The translations under genes and the position numbers were made by a program. The notes beneath the pieces were generated by a model. The model saw only the letters and a program-made list of their open reading frames with translations, did not search any database and was not told the origin of the DNA. 64,000 nucleotides of DNA, from NCBI RefSeq assembly GCF_000597725.1, contig NZ_JFBL01000001.1, positions 248,001-312,000 of the forward strand. The letters are read 5' to 3'. The DNA comes from Sulfurospirillum arcachonense DSM 9755. Its GTDB lineage: Bacteria; Campylobacterota; Campylobacteria; Campylobacterales; Sulfurospirillaceae. Each line of letters begins with the position of its first letter. The stretch's first letter is position 1. This document shows, piece by piece, positions 43,602-53,662 of the stretch.

Positions 43602-44756
43602 CTATTTATTTTTTATCTCTTTTATAAGAAAATTTATATTCCCTACATGTAAAACTTTTGAAGCTTGAAGCCCATCAAAGTTTATATCTTTAAGCTCATC
43701 TATTGAGCATACTTTTATATTTTCTACTAAAGAAAAAAGTGCCTTTTGATTAAATGTATATGGTCCACTTATTATCTTTTTTCCAAAAAAAGCAGGTTCG
43801 AGTGGATTATGTCCACCTATCCCGTCTATAAAAGAACCACATAAAATAACAATATCGCTTATAGCAAGTAAATTAACTAACTCACCCATCTTATCACAAA
43901 GCACTACATTTTTATTTAAATCATCACCTACACTCAATTTAGAGTAAGTTAATTTTTTTTCTTTCGTAAAATGTTGTAATAGCTTATCGACACTGGCAAA
44001 CCTCTCAGGATGTCTAGGAACTACTATTAACATTTCATCATCTTTGAGTTTCAAGTTTTCACATATCATCTGCTCTTCAGACTCATGAGAACTTGCAACC
44101 ACTATTACTTTTTTTCTTGGTTTAATATACTCTTTTGTAACCACTGGTTTTGAAAAGGTTTTTATATTTCCATTTACTTTTACTTTTTTTGCACCTAACT
44201 CTTCTAATCTTTCTTTATCAATACCACTTTGTGCAAAAACTTCATCAATACTTCCAAAAATCCACTTATAAAACCAAGAAAACTTTTTATACGAATTATA
44301 CGAATTATCTGAAACCCTTGCATTTATCAAAATAGTTTTTATGCCTTTGAGTTTTGAAACAATAAACAGCATAGGCCAAAGTTCAGCTTCACAAACAACT
44401 AAAGTCTTTTGTTTATTTATCCAAAAAGGTAAAAAAAGTTCAAATGGTAAAAACCTTACATGTAAACCTTCAATTTCTTTTGCAGCTTTATATCCAGTAC
44501 CAGTAATCACTGATAGATTAATATTTTCTTCTTTTAACTCTTTAAAAATTGGTTTGAGCGAATTTACTTCACCTAAAGAACAGGCATGAAACCAAATTCC
44601 TTCATTCTTAAATGCACTATTGTTTTTTAAAAAAAATCTTGAGGGAATAGATATCTTGTATTTTTGTTTAAAGCAGAGAATTATCAAAACTGGTAGTGCT
44701 ATAATATAAACTAGCACTACCAGCGAATAGTAAAAAAGAAGCAAATTATGCCTCAA
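43602..44756 (-). CDS. waaA: Lipid IVA 3-deoxy-D-manno-octulosonic acid transferase
   Basis: This inner-membrane-associated enzyme adds Kdo to lipid A precursors. The protein of about 384 aa has an N-terminal membrane anchor (residues 5-28), FHACSLGEVNSLKPIF, INARVSDNSYNSYKKF, VASSHESEEQM, VPRHPERF and GGHNPLEPAFFGK. The frame opens at TTG 44756, with GAGG only three bases before it. TTG at 44744 has better spacing and would begin at the anchor (380 aa), so the start is uncertain. Copies of TACATGTA at 43644 and 44457. Confidence 0.93.
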   Translation of the reverse strand: MRHNLLLFYYSLVVLVYIIALPVLIILCFKQKYKISIPSRFFLKNNSAFKNEGIWFHACSLGEVNSLKPIFKELKEENINLSVITGTGYKAAKEIEGLHVRFLPFELFLPFWINKQKTLVVCEAELWPMLFIVSKLKGIKTILINARVSDNSYNSYKKFSWFYKWIFGSIDEVFAQSGIDKERLEELGAKKVKVNGNIKTFSKPVVTKEYIKPRKKVIVVASSHESEEQMICENLKLKDDEMLIVVPRHPERFASVDKLLQHFTKEKKLTYSKLSVGDDLNKNVVLCDKMGELVNLLAISDIVILCGSFIDGIGGHNPLEPAFFGKKIISGPYTFNQKALFSLVENIKVCSIDELKDINFDGLQASKVLHVGNINFLIKEIKNK

Positions 44757-45465
44757 CTTCCTCTAATTCTTTATATAAAATTCTTCCACAATGAGGACAT
44801 GTAACAATATCATCATGAGCTATAACTGATGCATATGTTTTATCATTAATTCTCATAAAGCAACCATAACATGCTTGCTTTTTGACTGGAACAACTGTTG
44901 TATTCCCAGCCCATTTTCTAATTTTCTCATAAAATGTTAATATTTTTTGACTCATTTCAGAAATTAATTTTTCTTTAGAGCTATAAACTGTTGATCTTTC
45001 TTTTTCAATTTCTGACATTTGTGATTCAATAGAAGTACGAATTTCTTCAGTATTTTTTTGAATTTGAGCTAACTCTTCCTTTTTCTCTTCTATATCTATA
45101 TCTTTTGCTTCAATAATACTATCTAAACGTTCAATTTCTTCATTTGCAAATTCACATTGCTCTTTAGAAATCTCTTCTTCTAATTGTAAAGCTTTGATTT
45201 CTTTATCAGTCTTAACAATAGCACCTTTTTTAGAAATCTCAGTTAACTTATCTGAAAGCTCTGCTAAATGAAGCTCATTTTTACTTCTTTTCAACTTACA
45301 GTCTTTTACTTCTTCTTCATAAGCTAATATAGTTTTACTTATATCATTTTCTTTTGCTACTGCTGCTCTCAATTTTGATTCAATCTCTTTTACTCTTGGA
45401 CCAAACGCATCAATTTCTTTATCAATCTTTGAAAGATTTACTAATTGCTCTAAATACTTATTCAT
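44746..45465 (-). CDS. Coiled-coil C4 zinc-ribbon protein (HP0958/FlgZ-like)
   Basis: This 239-aa protein has a long N-terminal coiled coil (about residues 5-175) and a C-terminal zinc ribbon with KKQACYGCFMRI and TCPHCGRILYKE. This is the architecture of Helicobacter HP0958 (FlgZ), which acts in flagellar gene regulation through RpoN and flaA mRNA. A similar role here is inferred. It lies next to waaA with at most an 11-bp overlap. Confidence 0.88.
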   Translation of the reverse strand: MNKYLEQLVNLSKIDKEIDAFGPRVKEIESKLRAAVAKENDISKTILAYEEEVKDCKLKRSKNELHLAELSDKLTEISKKGAIVKTDKEIKALQLEEEISKEQCEFANEEIERLDSIIEAKDIDIEEKKEELAQIQKNTEEIRTSIESQMSEIEKERSTVYSSKEKLISEMSQKILTFYEKIRKWAGNTTVVPVKKQACYGCFMRINDKTYASVIAHDDIVTCPHCGRILYKELEEVEA

Positions 45466-45576
45466 AAGTTATTATTCCTCTTAATCATTTTATTTCACAC
45501 CTTTAAAAAATAGTTTTTTTTAAAAGTTTCTCTTTCATAAGTACAAAGCTAGGCTTATATACTTCTATTTAATACT

Positions 45577-46299
45577 TTATTTGTATGTAAATGGGTTTTT
45601 TGAATTTGACATTATAACTTTTAATGGGAAATTAATCAAATTTTCGCTTAAACATACTGGGAAATGGGACTCACTCTCGAAGTGTCCAATGTCCAATAAA
45701 CTCAAACCATTCTCTTTTGCTTCTAAAGCTTGATGATATTTGAAGTCCCCGCTTAAAAAACAATCTGCATTCACTCCACTTATCAAATCTCCTCCACTTC
45801 CCGTAGTTAAAGCACATTTTTTAATATACTCTTTGGCAACCACACTTTTAACTATCTCAAGTCCTAAAGATTCTTTTACATGTAAAGCTAATTCATCAAA
45901 AGAGCAGTCTACATTAAAATAACAAATATGACCATCACACTCTATATTTTTATAACCCAATATCTTTGTTGCTACATATTTGTTAAGATGCGTAGTATCA
46001 AAATTTGTATGCATTGCAATCAAAGATATATCTTTTTTTATCATCTTTTTTATCAAAGATGATGGGAAAATAGAAGAATCTATTTTTTTCAAACCTTTAA
46101 AAATTAAAGGATGATGAACTATAATAAGAGAGTTTTCCTCCACTTCATCAAGAAGTGAACTATCCACGTCAAGACTTAAGTAAACTCTTTGTACCTCATC
46201 ATCCATCTCTCCAACTTGCAAACCACTGTTATCCCATGATTCTTGGAGTTCAAATGGACTTAGTTCATCCAAAATTTTATAGATTTGCTTCAGTTGCAT
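45577..46299 (-). CDS. Nif3-like dinuclear metal centre protein
   Basis: This 240-aa member of the Nif3/DUF34 family has metal-ligand blocks [23 protein letters not shown] and the C-terminal DIGHFESE. It is shorter than versions with an inserted CutA-like domain. GTP cyclohydrolase-like activity has been proposed for some relatives; the role here is unknown. It overlaps glyQ by 23 bp. A TACATGTA copy is at 45877. Confidence 0.92.
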   Translation of the reverse strand: MQLKQIYKILDELSPFELQESWDNSGLQVGEMDDEVQRVYLSLDVDSSLLDEVEENSLIIVHHPLIFKGLKKIDSSIFPSSLIKKMIKKDISLIAMHTNFDTTHLNKYVATKILGYKNIECDGHICYFNVDCSFDELALHVKESLGLEIVKSVVAKEYIKKCALTTGSGGDLISGVNADCFLSGDFKYHQALEAKENGLSLLDIGHFESESHFPVCLSENLINFPLKVIMSNSKNPFTYK

Positions 46300-47152
46300 C
46301 CACTACTTCTTTATATTTTACAGCACAGCCTTTAGCAAGCTCACGAATTTTTAATATATAATTTTGTCTTTGTGTAACTGAAATTGCTTTTCTTGCATCA
46401 AGAACATTGAAAGTATGAGAAGCAAGCAAACAATAATCATAAGCAGGAAGAGGAAGATCTACTTCTAAACATCTTTTACACTCTATTCTACTGTTTTCAA
46501 ATTGCTCAAGCAACATTTTTGTATCTGCTATTTCAAAGTTATATTTACTAAATTCATATTCGCTTTGTTTATGCACATCACCGTATGTTGTGATACCATG
46601 CTTGTTTTCATTCCAAACTAAATCATAAACAGAATCTTTCTCTTGCAAATACATAGCAAGTCTTTCAACACCATAGGTAATTTCAACAGAAACAGGATCA
46701 CAAGGAATCCCTCCAACTTGTTGAAAATATGTAAATTGAGTCACTTCCATACCATCTAACCAGACTTCCCAACCAAGTCCCCATGCACCAAGTGTTGGTG
46801 ATTCCCAGTTATCTTCAACAAATCTAATATCATGTTTTTTTAAATCTAACCCCAATGCTTCTAAACTTTTAAGATATAACTCTTGGATATTATCTGGGCT
46901 TGGTTTAATTAATGCTTGAAATTGATAATAAGCACCTAAACGATTTGGATTTTCACCATATCTTCCATCCGTTGGACGGCGACTTGGAGCTACATACGCA
47001 GTTGCCCATGGTTTAGAACCTAGACTTCTTAAAAATGTAGCATTATGAAATGTACCAGCACCAGCAGGCATATCATATGGCTGAACTATTGTACAGCCTT
47101 CATCTTGCCAAAAAGTTTGTAACTTTAAAAGCATTTCACTAAATGTCAACAA
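46277..47152 (-). CDS. glyQ: Glycine-tRNA ligase alpha subunit
   Basis: This is the catalytic subunit of the alpha2beta2 glycyl-tRNA synthetase. The 291-aa protein matches the family almost throughout: [57 protein letters not shown] and [13 protein letters not shown]. The start is TTG at 47152 with AAGGA seven bases before it. glyS is not in the window, so the subunits are encoded apart. It is coupled to the nif3-like gene. Confidence 0.96.
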   Translation of the reverse strand: MLTFSEMLLKLQTFWQDEGCTIVQPYDMPAGAGTFHNATFLRSLGSKPWATAYVAPSRRPTDGRYGENPNRLGAYYQFQALIKPSPDNIQELYLKSLEALGLDLKKHDIRFVEDNWESPTLGAWGLGWEVWLDGMEVTQFTYFQQVGGIPCDPVSVEITYGVERLAMYLQEKDSVYDLVWNENKHGITTYGDVHKQSEYEFSKYNFEIADTKMLLEQFENSRIECKRCLEVDLPLPAYDYCLLASHTFNVLDARKAISVTQRQNYILKIRELAKGCAVKYKEVVDATEANL

Positions 47153-47217
47153 CTAATCATCCTTTTTTTCATTAATTTCTCATAAAATTTGAACAAGTCC
47201 AAACCTTACTCAATCAC

Positions 47218-47248
47218 TAAAGCTTAGCCCAAAGGCTAGAAACTTTAA
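47218..47248 (-). terminator. Possible terminator after the DUF3972 gene
   Basis: TAGCC and GGCTA pair around CAAA, with outer TAAAG/CTTTA. It lies just past the DUF3972 stop and before glyQ. The stem is interrupted, so confidence is modest. Confidence 0.45.
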
Positions 47249-47260
47249 TTTCATATTTTT

Positions 47261-47746
47261 CTAACCATCATCTTTTTTATAATTTTCTACAGCTTTATTC
47301 CACATAAGCTTATATTTTCTTCTTGTAAACTCTAACTCTTCTTGAGTCGTCTCAAGTTGTTTAGTTAAAGTTTCTACTATTTTTCTATCTTCATCATACA
47401 ATTCTTGCATAGAGAAAAGTGCCTCTTTTAAAAAATGATTTTCACTTTTTAAAGCATCAAGAGTTTCATCTTTGGCATCCATAACTTTTTCATGCAAACC
47501 TAAAATTGTGCCTATTGTTTTTTCAACAAAATCAGCTCCAGGTAAATTTACAGCTTCAACTTCAACAATAGAATCAGATGTTTTAGACAAAGGCATCAAT
47601 TCATTAGTCCCTTTTGAAGCTTCTATAAAACGTTTACCATCTTCTTCTTTTACACTCAGTTTCCCTCTTTCTATCATATCCTCAATAGTAGGAATATCCA
47701 AATGTATAAGTTTACTAAACTCTTCTATTTCTAACCAAGTTTGCAT
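47261..47746 (-). CDS. DUF3972 protein
   Basis: This 161-aa cytoplasmic protein is characteristic of Campylobacterota. The N-terminus looks like a MerR/excisionase-type helix-turn-helix (WLEIEEFSKLIHLDIPTIEDMIERGKLS, in two parts). The second half is a coiled coil (KSENHFLKEALFSMQELYDE to the end). A DNA-binding role is possible but unproven. It follows purE by 12 bases. Confidence 0.85.
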   Translation of the reverse strand: MQTWLEIEEFSKLIHLDIPTIEDMIERGKLSVKEEDGKRFIEASKGTNELMPLSKTSDSIVEVEAVNLPGADFVEKTIGTILGLHEKVMDAKDETLDALKSENHFLKEALFSMQELYDEDRKIVETLTKQLETTQEELEFTRRKYKLMWNKAVENYKKDDG

Positions 47747-47758
47747 GAGTGCACCTTT

Positions 47759-48253
47759 CTATATTCTTACTTCTACCTCGTTTGAATCAGATTCAACTTT
47801 TTTTGCTTTTAAAATTCTATCTTCTAAAAGCTTTGCACGTAACTCTTCGTCTTCAATTGCTAAAATTTGCATTGCTAAATAAGCACTATTCATAGCTCCT
47901 GCTTTTCCAAGAGCTACAGTAGCTACAGGCATACCTGCTGGCATTTGAACAGTACTAAGCATAGCATCCATACCATCCATTGCACCACCTTTCATAGGAA
48001 CACCAATAACTGGTTTTGTTGTAAGTGATGCTACAACACCTGCAAGGTGTGCTGCCATCCCAGCTGCTGCTATAAATACTTTAGCTCCTTTTTCTTCTGC
48101 CCCTTTGACATAAGTATGTGTTCTTTCAGGACTTCTGTGAGCTGAAGATATAATTAATTCATGGGCAACACCAAATTTTTCTAAAATTTTCGCTGCTTCT
48201 TGCATAATTTCATAATCACTTTTACTACCCATCAAAATTGACACAAATTTCAT
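47759..48253 (-). CDS. purE: N5-carboxyaminoimidazole ribonucleotide mutase
   Basis: This enzyme makes 4-carboxyaminoimidazole ribonucleotide in purine synthesis. The 164-aa class I PurE has ILMGSKSDYEIMQ, ISSAHRSPERT, AAAGMAAHLAGVVA and PVIGVPMKGGAMDGMDAMLS. purK is not adjacent. It sits between the U32 gene and DUF3972 in one run. Confidence 0.96.
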   Translation of the reverse strand: MKFVSILMGSKSDYEIMQEAAKILEKFGVAHELIISSAHRSPERTHTYVKGAEEKGAKVFIAAAGMAAHLAGVVASLTTKPVIGVPMKGGAMDGMDAMLSTVQMPAGMPVATVALGKAGAMNSAYLAMQILAIEDEELRAKLLEDRILKAKKVESDSNEVEVRI

Positions 48254-48270
48254 TCTTTACAACCTTTTTA

Positions 48271-49530
48271 TTAATTTGTTTTTTTTCTTAAAAATGTATA
48301 TGCTGGCAAATCACATGGTGTTACAATCGCATTTGTATTCCCACTATGAATTGACTCATATACCTTACCTTTTGAAGTTTTAAGTTCTTTAAACTTGATA
48401 CTCCATTTACCGTCATCTTTTTTTATAATTCCTATTTCATTATTTACTTCATCTATATCTTCATGAGGCAAAACTAACTCATATTCTACATTTGGTTCTA
48501 ATTTATCTTTTGATAAAACACTTTTGCCATCTGCACATACTTCTGCATAAACTTGATGCGTACCTTCACTAATAGAGTGTTCTAAATTTTGATCATTATT
48601 TTTTTCATAAGGACGACTTACAAGATATCCATCGCTAAAACCACGATTCTTAGTCGAATTAAGCTCTTCGACATACTTTTGTGTATTAAATTTATTATTG
48701 TAAAAATCATCTATAGCACTTCTATATGTTTTAGCAGTAATCCCTACATAATAACTACTTTTAGTACGACCCTCAATTTTCAGTGCATCAACTACACCAC
48801 TTTTAAGGATTTCATCAACATGAGCTGAAAGATTTAAATCTTTTGCATTCATAATATGTGTACCAGCAGCATCTTCTTCTACTTTAAATAATGTTCCTGT
48901 CTCTTCATTCTTCGCATACATTGTATAAGGAAATCTACAATCATTTGCACAACTTCCTCTATTAGATACTCGTCCACTTTGAACAGAACTTATAAGGCAA
49001 CGACCACTGTATGCAAAACACATAGAACCATGAACAAAAGCTTCTATCTCAAGTTTTGGTATCCTCTTTTTAATTTCAACTAAATCTTTAAGACTTACTT
49101 CACGAGCAGCTACTATTCTTTTTACACCCATATCATAAAAAACTTGGGCATCAAGATAATTCAATACATTAGCTTGAGTCGAGAGGTGTATTGGAATATG
49201 AGGTGCAATCTCATGAACCAATTTTATCACTCCAGGAGCTGCAACGATAAAAGCATCAGGATTCATATCAGCTACTTTTTTAATGTGTTTTTTTAAAAGT
49301 TCAATTTGAGCATTAAAAGGGAACCCATTAACTGTTACATAGATTTTCTTACCCATTTTATGCGTATATTTTATAGCTTCTTCAAAACTCTCATAAGTAA
49401 ATTCTTTCCCTGAACGAATTCTTAAAGAAAAATGACTCACTCCGCCATAAACAGCATCCGCACCATATGCCAACGCTATTTTTAACTTCTCAAAATTTCC
49501 TGCAGGAGAAAGTAATTCTGTTTTTATCAA
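48271..49530 (-). CDS. Peptidase U32 family protein (TrhP/YegQ-like)
   Basis: This U32-family protein of 419 aa has LLSPAGNFEKLKIALAYGAD, VHGSMCFAYSGRCLISS, GSCANDCRFPY and LKIEGRTKSSYYV, including the clustered cysteines that may bind an Fe-S cluster. E. coli YegQ/TrhP acts in tRNA uridine hydroxylation, and a similar role is likely. The start is TTG at 49530 placed directly after the cheZ stop (TAATTG), with AGGGA upstream. Confidence 0.9.
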   Translation of the reverse strand: MIKTELLSPAGNFEKLKIALAYGADAVYGGVSHFSLRIRSGKEFTYESFEEAIKYTHKMGKKIYVTVNGFPFNAQIELLKKHIKKVADMNPDAFIVAAPGVIKLVHEIAPHIPIHLSTQANVLNYLDAQVFYDMGVKRIVAAREVSLKDLVEIKKRIPKLEIEAFVHGSMCFAYSGRCLISSVQSGRVSNRGSCANDCRFPYTMYAKNEETGTLFKVEEDAAGTHIMNAKDLNLSAHVDEILKSGVVDALKIEGRTKSSYYVGITAKTYRSAIDDFYNNKFNTQKYVEELNSTKNRGFSDGYLVSRPYEKNNDQNLEHSISEGTHQVYAEVCADGKSVLSKDKLEPNVEYELVLPHEDIDEVNNEIGIIKKDDGKWSIKFKELKTSKGKVYESIHSGNTNAIVTPCDLPAYTFLRKKTN

Positions 49531-50250
49531 TTATTTTTTCCCTAAACTTTCAATTAATGCTTCAATATCATCATTACTTACTACGTCTTGTGTATCTTCA
49601 TCACCATCAATATGAACAGCACTACCAACACGTTTGTCATCATCAATCTTACCTTCAAAAAGATTACTCATATACTTAGACAATGCTCTCATAACATTAA
49701 TTACTCTTTCAATTTTTTGTCTATGTATATCTTGATATTGCATAATATCCATAGTCATCATTACTTCATCTTCTGCATTTTGTGCACTTTCTACCAAACC
49801 TTCAACTTTAGTTTTCATGTTTTGGTTATCTTCTAAAGCTTGGGTAAACTCTTGTACGTTAGGAAATTTTTCACATAAAGTAGTAAATAAGGTGATATTA
49901 GCTTCAATCAAAGCGATTACTTCATTAGCACTCTCTTCAGCTTCCATCATAAATGAGTTTATAGACTCTAATTTATCAAAAACTTCACCTGCTTTAACTT
50001 CAGAATCTTTTGTTACATCATCAAGTTGATACACCATTTTATGGTCATCAGTTGGTGGTGGTGGTGGCCAAGACATATCTGCTGAAGTTCTATAACCATG
50101 AGCTTCTTTCAAATTATCACTTTTAACAGATTCTTCTGGTACAACTTCTTCAGTATTTTCTTCTAATGTTTCTTCTAATACTTCTTCTGGCATACTTTCA
50201 TCTTCATCTACTCCGCCTGCCATCAATGCGTCAAGTTCTTCTTGTGTCAT
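49531..50250 (-). CDS. cheZ: CheZ-family chemotaxis phosphatase
   Basis: This protein dephosphorylates CheY-P. The 239-aa protein has the long helical hairpin and the active-site helix MTMDIMQYQDIHRQKIERVI with the D/Q pair. The first residues (MTQEELDALMAGG) resemble the N-terminal CheY-binding segment of FliM/FliN rather than E. coli CheZ. A proline run sits near residue 62 (PPPPPT), and the C-terminus ends IEALIESLGKK, a possible CheY-binding tail. The family is remote from E. coli CheZ but known in Helicobacter. Confidence 0.88.
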   Translation of the reverse strand: MTQEELDALMAGGVDEDESMPEEVLEETLEENTEEVVPEESVKSDNLKEAHGYRTSADMSWPPPPPTDDHKMVYQLDDVTKDSEVKAGEVFDKLESINSFMMEAEESANEVIALIEANITLFTTLCEKFPNVQEFTQALEDNQNMKTKVEGLVESAQNAEDEVMMTMDIMQYQDIHRQKIERVINVMRALSKYMSNLFEGKIDDDKRVGSAVHIDGDEDTQDVVSNDDIEALIESLGKK

Positions 50251-50360
50251 TAGTATCTCCTAAGAATATTCATCTAAAAAGTAGAATATATAGATTTATG
50301 CTACATTATATATAACTTTTCATATAATTTTACTTTAAAAGAAAAAAAAGAGGGGTATTT

Positions 50361-51140
50361 ATGAGTGTAGACCTACATAACCATACTATTTTATGTAAAC
50401 ATGCTACTGGTACAGCAGAAGAATATGTAAAAAAAGCAATTATAGAAAAAATAAAATACTTTGGGTTTAGTGACCATGCTCCTATGAACTTTGATCCAAA
50501 ATATCGTATGAAATTTGAACAAATGCAAGAGTATGAAAAAACTATTTTACATGTAAAAGAAAAATTCAAAAATGATATAAATGTACTTCTTGCTTATGAA
50601 GTTGATTTTCTTAATGGGTATATTGATGAAAGAGTTTTAAAAGCCGATGTAGATTACCTCATAGGTTCTGTTCATTTTATAGGAAAATGGGGATTTGATA
50701 ACCCTGAGTTTATTGGAGAATACAAAAATAAAGATATAAATAAAATTTGGGAAGATTACTTCGAAGCAATCGAATGTTTAGCAAAAAGTAAACTCTTTCA
50801 TATAATTGGTCATATAGATTTAATAAAAGTGTTTAATTTTCTTCCAACAAAAGATATAAAATCTATTGCAAATAAAGCTATACAAGAAATTAAAAAAGCA
50901 AATATCGTCGTTGAAATCAATGCTGCTGGTTTTAGAAAACCAGTAAAAGAAGCCTACCCTAGCAAAGATATTATGGAACTTCTAGCTCAAAATGATATAC
51001 CTATAACTTTTTCTTCAGATGCTCATGCACCAGAACAAGTAGGATATAAAAAAAATGAAATCTATAAATATGCAAAATCATTTGGTTACAATAAATGTGC
51101 AACTTTTCTAAAAAAAGAACGTAAAATGATTACTTTTTAA
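50361..51140 (+). CDS. PHP-domain phosphatase, histidinol-phosphatase (HisJ/HisK)-like
   Basis: This 259-aa PHP-family metal phosphoesterase has DLHNHTILCKHATGTAEEYV at the N-terminus, FGFSDHAPM, LLAYEVDFLNG, LIGSVHFIG, HIIGHIDLIKVF and TFSSDAHAPEQVG, which supply the tri-metal ligands. Histidinol-phosphatase activity is the usual call for this family; no other his gene is adjacent. The AGGGG ribosome site supports the start. A TACATGTA copy is at 50548. Confidence 0.88.
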   Translation: MSVDLHNHTILCKHATGTAEEYVKKAIIEKIKYFGFSDHAPMNFDPKYRMKFEQMQEYEKTILHVKEKFKNDINVLLAYEVDFLNGYIDERVLKADVDYLIGSVHFIGKWGFDNPEFIGEYKNKDINKIWEDYFEAIECLAKSKLFHIIGHIDLIKVFNFLPTKDIKSIANKAIQEIKKANIVVEINAAGFRKPVKEAYPSKDIMELLAQNDIPITFSSDAHAPEQVGYKKNEIYKYAKSFGYNKCATFLKKERKMITF

Positions 51141-51174
51141 GCATAAAAGTAATTTTTTATTTAGAATAATTGGA

Positions 51175-51180
51175 TAAAAT
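51175..51180 (+). promoter_or_regulatory. Candidate -10 box of glnA
   Basis: TAAAAT lies 26 bases before the ATG at 51207, with CGAGGAG as ribosome site. No NtrC or sigma-54 site is obvious. Confidence 0.45.
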
Positions 51181-51206
51181 GTATTAAAATTTAACGAGGA
51201 GTACTT

Positions 51207-52637
51207 ATGGGCAAATTTGTCAATAGTGTAGAAGAGTTTTTTAAATATTGTGAAGAAAACGAAGTTCAATTTGTAGACTTTCGTTTTACAGATATAAAAG
51301 GTGCATGGCATCATCTTACATATACAATGCATGCTATAAATGAAGAAATGTTAACAGGAGGTATTCCTTTTGATGGTTCTAGTGTTGATGCATGGCAACC
51401 AATTAACAAATCAGATATGCTTTTAAAGCCTGAAGCTGAAACTGCATTTTTAGACCCATTTACAGCTGATTCAACAATCGTAGTTTTTTGTGATGTATTT
51501 GATATTTATAAAGGACAAATGTATGAAAAATGTCCAAGAAGTATTGCTAAAAAAGCACTATCGCATTTAAGTGAAACTGGACTTGGTGATGTTGCTTACT
51601 TTGGTCCTGAAAATGAATTTTTTGTATTTGATGATGTAAAAATTAAAGACGAAATTAACTGTTCTTATTATGAAGTTGATTCTGAAGAGGGTGAATGGAG
51701 TGATAGTACTTCTTACCAAGATGGTTTTAACACAGGTCATAGACCAAGAACAAAAGGTGGATATTTTCCATGCCAACCAACTGACTCAATGGTAGATTTA
51801 CGTGCTGAAATGGTACAAGTACTAGAGCAAGTTGGACTTGAAACTTTTGTTGTTCACCACGAAGTTGCACAAGCTCAAGGTGAAATAGGTGTTAAATTTG
51901 GATCACTTATTGAAGCAGCAGATAACGTACAAAAATATAAATATGTAGTAAAAATGATTGCTCACCTAAATGGTAAAACTGCAACATTTATGCCAAAACC
52001 TCTTTATGGAGACAATGGTAACGGTATGCACACTCACATGTCAATTTGGAAAGATGGTAAAAACTTATTCTTCAAAGATGGAGAGTATGCAAACTTAAGT
52101 GATATGGCTAGACATTATATTGGTGGTATCTTAACTCATGCTCGTTCAGTTGCAGCGTTTACAAATGCTTCAACTAACTCATATAAGAGACTAATCCCAG
52201 GATTTGAAGCTCCTTCAATCCTTACTTACTCTTCACAAAACAGAAGTGCTAGTTGTCGTATTCCTTACGGTGCTGGTGAAAAATCTGTACGTGTTGAAAT
52301 GAGATTCCCAGATTCAACAGCTTGCCCATACTTAGCGTTTGCTGCAATGCTTCTTGCTGGTCTTGATGGTATTAAAAACAAAATGGAACCAGTCGGTCCA
52401 ATGGATGAAGATTTATTTGAATTAAGCCTATCTGAAATTAGAGAAAAAGGTATCAACCAAATGCCACACACTCTAAGAGGTTCATTAGAAGCATTAATCA
52501 GAGATAATGACTATCTAAAACCTGTAATGACAGATGATTTTATTGATACATATCAAAACTATAAATTTGAAACTCAAGTTTGGCCTGATGAAGCTAGACC
52601 AACAGCATTTGAATTTAAAACAACTTATTCTTGTTAA
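51207..52637 (+). CDS. glnA: Glutamine synthetase type I
   Basis: This enzyme makes glutamine from glutamate and ammonia. The 476-aa protein has [30 protein letters not shown]-like [29 protein letters not shown] and [19 protein letters not shown]. At the adenylylation site, where E. coli has Tyr397 in NLYDLP, this protein has Phe404 ([10 protein letters not shown]). It should therefore escape GlnE control, as reported for Helicobacter. It is monocistronic, with a terminator at 52642. Confidence 0.97.
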   Translation: MGKFVNSVEEFFKYCEENEVQFVDFRFTDIKGAWHHLTYTMHAINEEMLTGGIPFDGSSVDAWQPINKSDMLLKPEAETAFLDPFTADSTIVVFCDVFDIYKGQMYEKCPRSIAKKALSHLSETGLGDVAYFGPENEFFVFDDVKIKDEINCSYYEVDSEEGEWSDSTSYQDGFNTGHRPRTKGGYFPCQPTDSMVDLRAEMVQVLEQVGLETFVVHHEVAQAQGEIGVKFGSLIEAADNVQKYKYVVKMIAHLNGKTATFMPKPLYGDNGNGMHTHMSIWKDGKNLFFKDGEYANLSDMARHYIGGILTHARSVAAFTNASTNSYKRLIPGFEAPSILTYSSQNRSASCRIPYGAGEKSVRVEMRFPDSTACPYLAFAAMLLAGLDGIKNKMEPVGPMDEDLFELSLSEIREKGINQMPHTLRGSLEALIRDNDYLKPVMTDDFIDTYQNYKFETQVWPDEARPTAFEFKTTYSC

Positions 52638-52641
52638 CCAA

Positions 52642-52662
52642 AAGAGGGCCACAGGCCCTCTT
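52642..52662 (+). terminator. Terminator of glnA
   Basis: AAGAGGGCC and GGCCCTCTT form a perfect 9-bp stem around ACA, followed by a pyrimidine-rich CTTCTC stretch, five bases after the stop. Confidence 0.85.
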
Positions 52663-52675
52663 CTTCTCTAAATAA

Positions 52676-53593
52676 TTAAAATATAGAAAATCCTGTTTTT
52701 GTTGTAAAAAGTTCTAATGCTTTAGTTCCAATCAAAGAATTCCCTTGTGAATTTAGTCTTGGAGAATAAACACAAAGTGACATTTTTCCAGGAATAACAG
52801 CAACAATTCCTCCTCCAACACCACTTTTAGCGGGTAATCCTACACGAAAAGCAAAATCTCCAGAAGCATCATAATGACCACATGTCAACATCACTGCATT
52901 TACTCTTTTAGCTTGTGATTGTGTTAAAAAAACCTCTTGTGTTATCGGATCTACTCCATGATTTGATAAAAAAAGCATTGCCCTACTTAGCTCATTTGTA
53001 CTCATTCTAAGTGAACATAATTTAAAATAAACTTCCATGACATTATTGATATCATTTTTGATATTCTTAAAACTTTTCATCATATATATCATAGAATAAT
53101 TTTTAAAACCACTTTTTCTTTCCGATAAATAAACTTCTTCATCGATACTAATTAAATTATTATCACATGTTTTTTGTATATATTTGAGCATCTCTTCATA
53201 TGTATTTTTTTTATACTTACTTACAAGCATATCAGACAAAACAATTGCCCCTGCATTGATAAAAGGATTTCTTGGTTTTCCATTTTCATATTCTAGTTGC
53301 ACTAAAGAATTAAAAGGATCTCCTGAAGGCTCTAATCCTAAACGATTTTCCAAGCTTTCATTATAAAGGTTCATAACATGTGTAAAAGTAAATACTTTTG
53401 AAATACTTTGGATAGAAAATTTTTGATCACTATTACCTACATGATACGATTGACCATCAAAAAGTTGCAAACTCATAGCAAATTGATTTGGTTCTACTTT
53501 TGCTAATGCAGGAATATAATTTGCTATCTTTCCTTTACCAAATAAAGGCGTAACTTCTTCTTGTATTTCTTTTAAAGTTTCTTCATAGTTCAT
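52676..53593 (-). CDS. glsA: Glutaminase
   Basis: This enzyme hydrolyses glutamine to glutamate and ammonia. The serine-dependent glutaminase family is clear: KVEPNQFAMSLQLFDGQ, FSIQSISKVFTF with the S-x-x-K catalytic pair (Ser63/Lys66 from this start), and KPRNPFINAGAI. A frame from TTG 53599 exists, but AAGGG is six bases before the ATG at 53593, so I start there (305 aa). It converges on glnA, which runs the opposite reaction. Confidence 0.95.
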   Translation of the reverse strand: MNYEETLKEIQEEVTPLFGKGKIANYIPALAKVEPNQFAMSLQLFDGQSYHVGNSDQKFSIQSISKVFTFTHVMNLYNESLENRLGLEPSGDPFNSLVQLEYENGKPRNPFINAGAIVLSDMLVSKYKKNTYEEMLKYIQKTCDNNLISIDEEVYLSERKSGFKNYSMIYMMKSFKNIKNDINNVMEVYFKLCSLRMSTNELSRAMLFLSNHGVDPITQEVFLTQSQAKRVNAVMLTCGHYDASGDFAFRVGLPAKSGVGGGIVAVIPGKMSLCVYSPRLNSQGNSLIGTKALELFTTKTGFSIF

Positions 53594-53662
53594 AAACAAC
53601 CCTTCTTCATTTACAATAAATAAAGAATAATATCTAAATTTTATAAAGATTTATATTGCATT

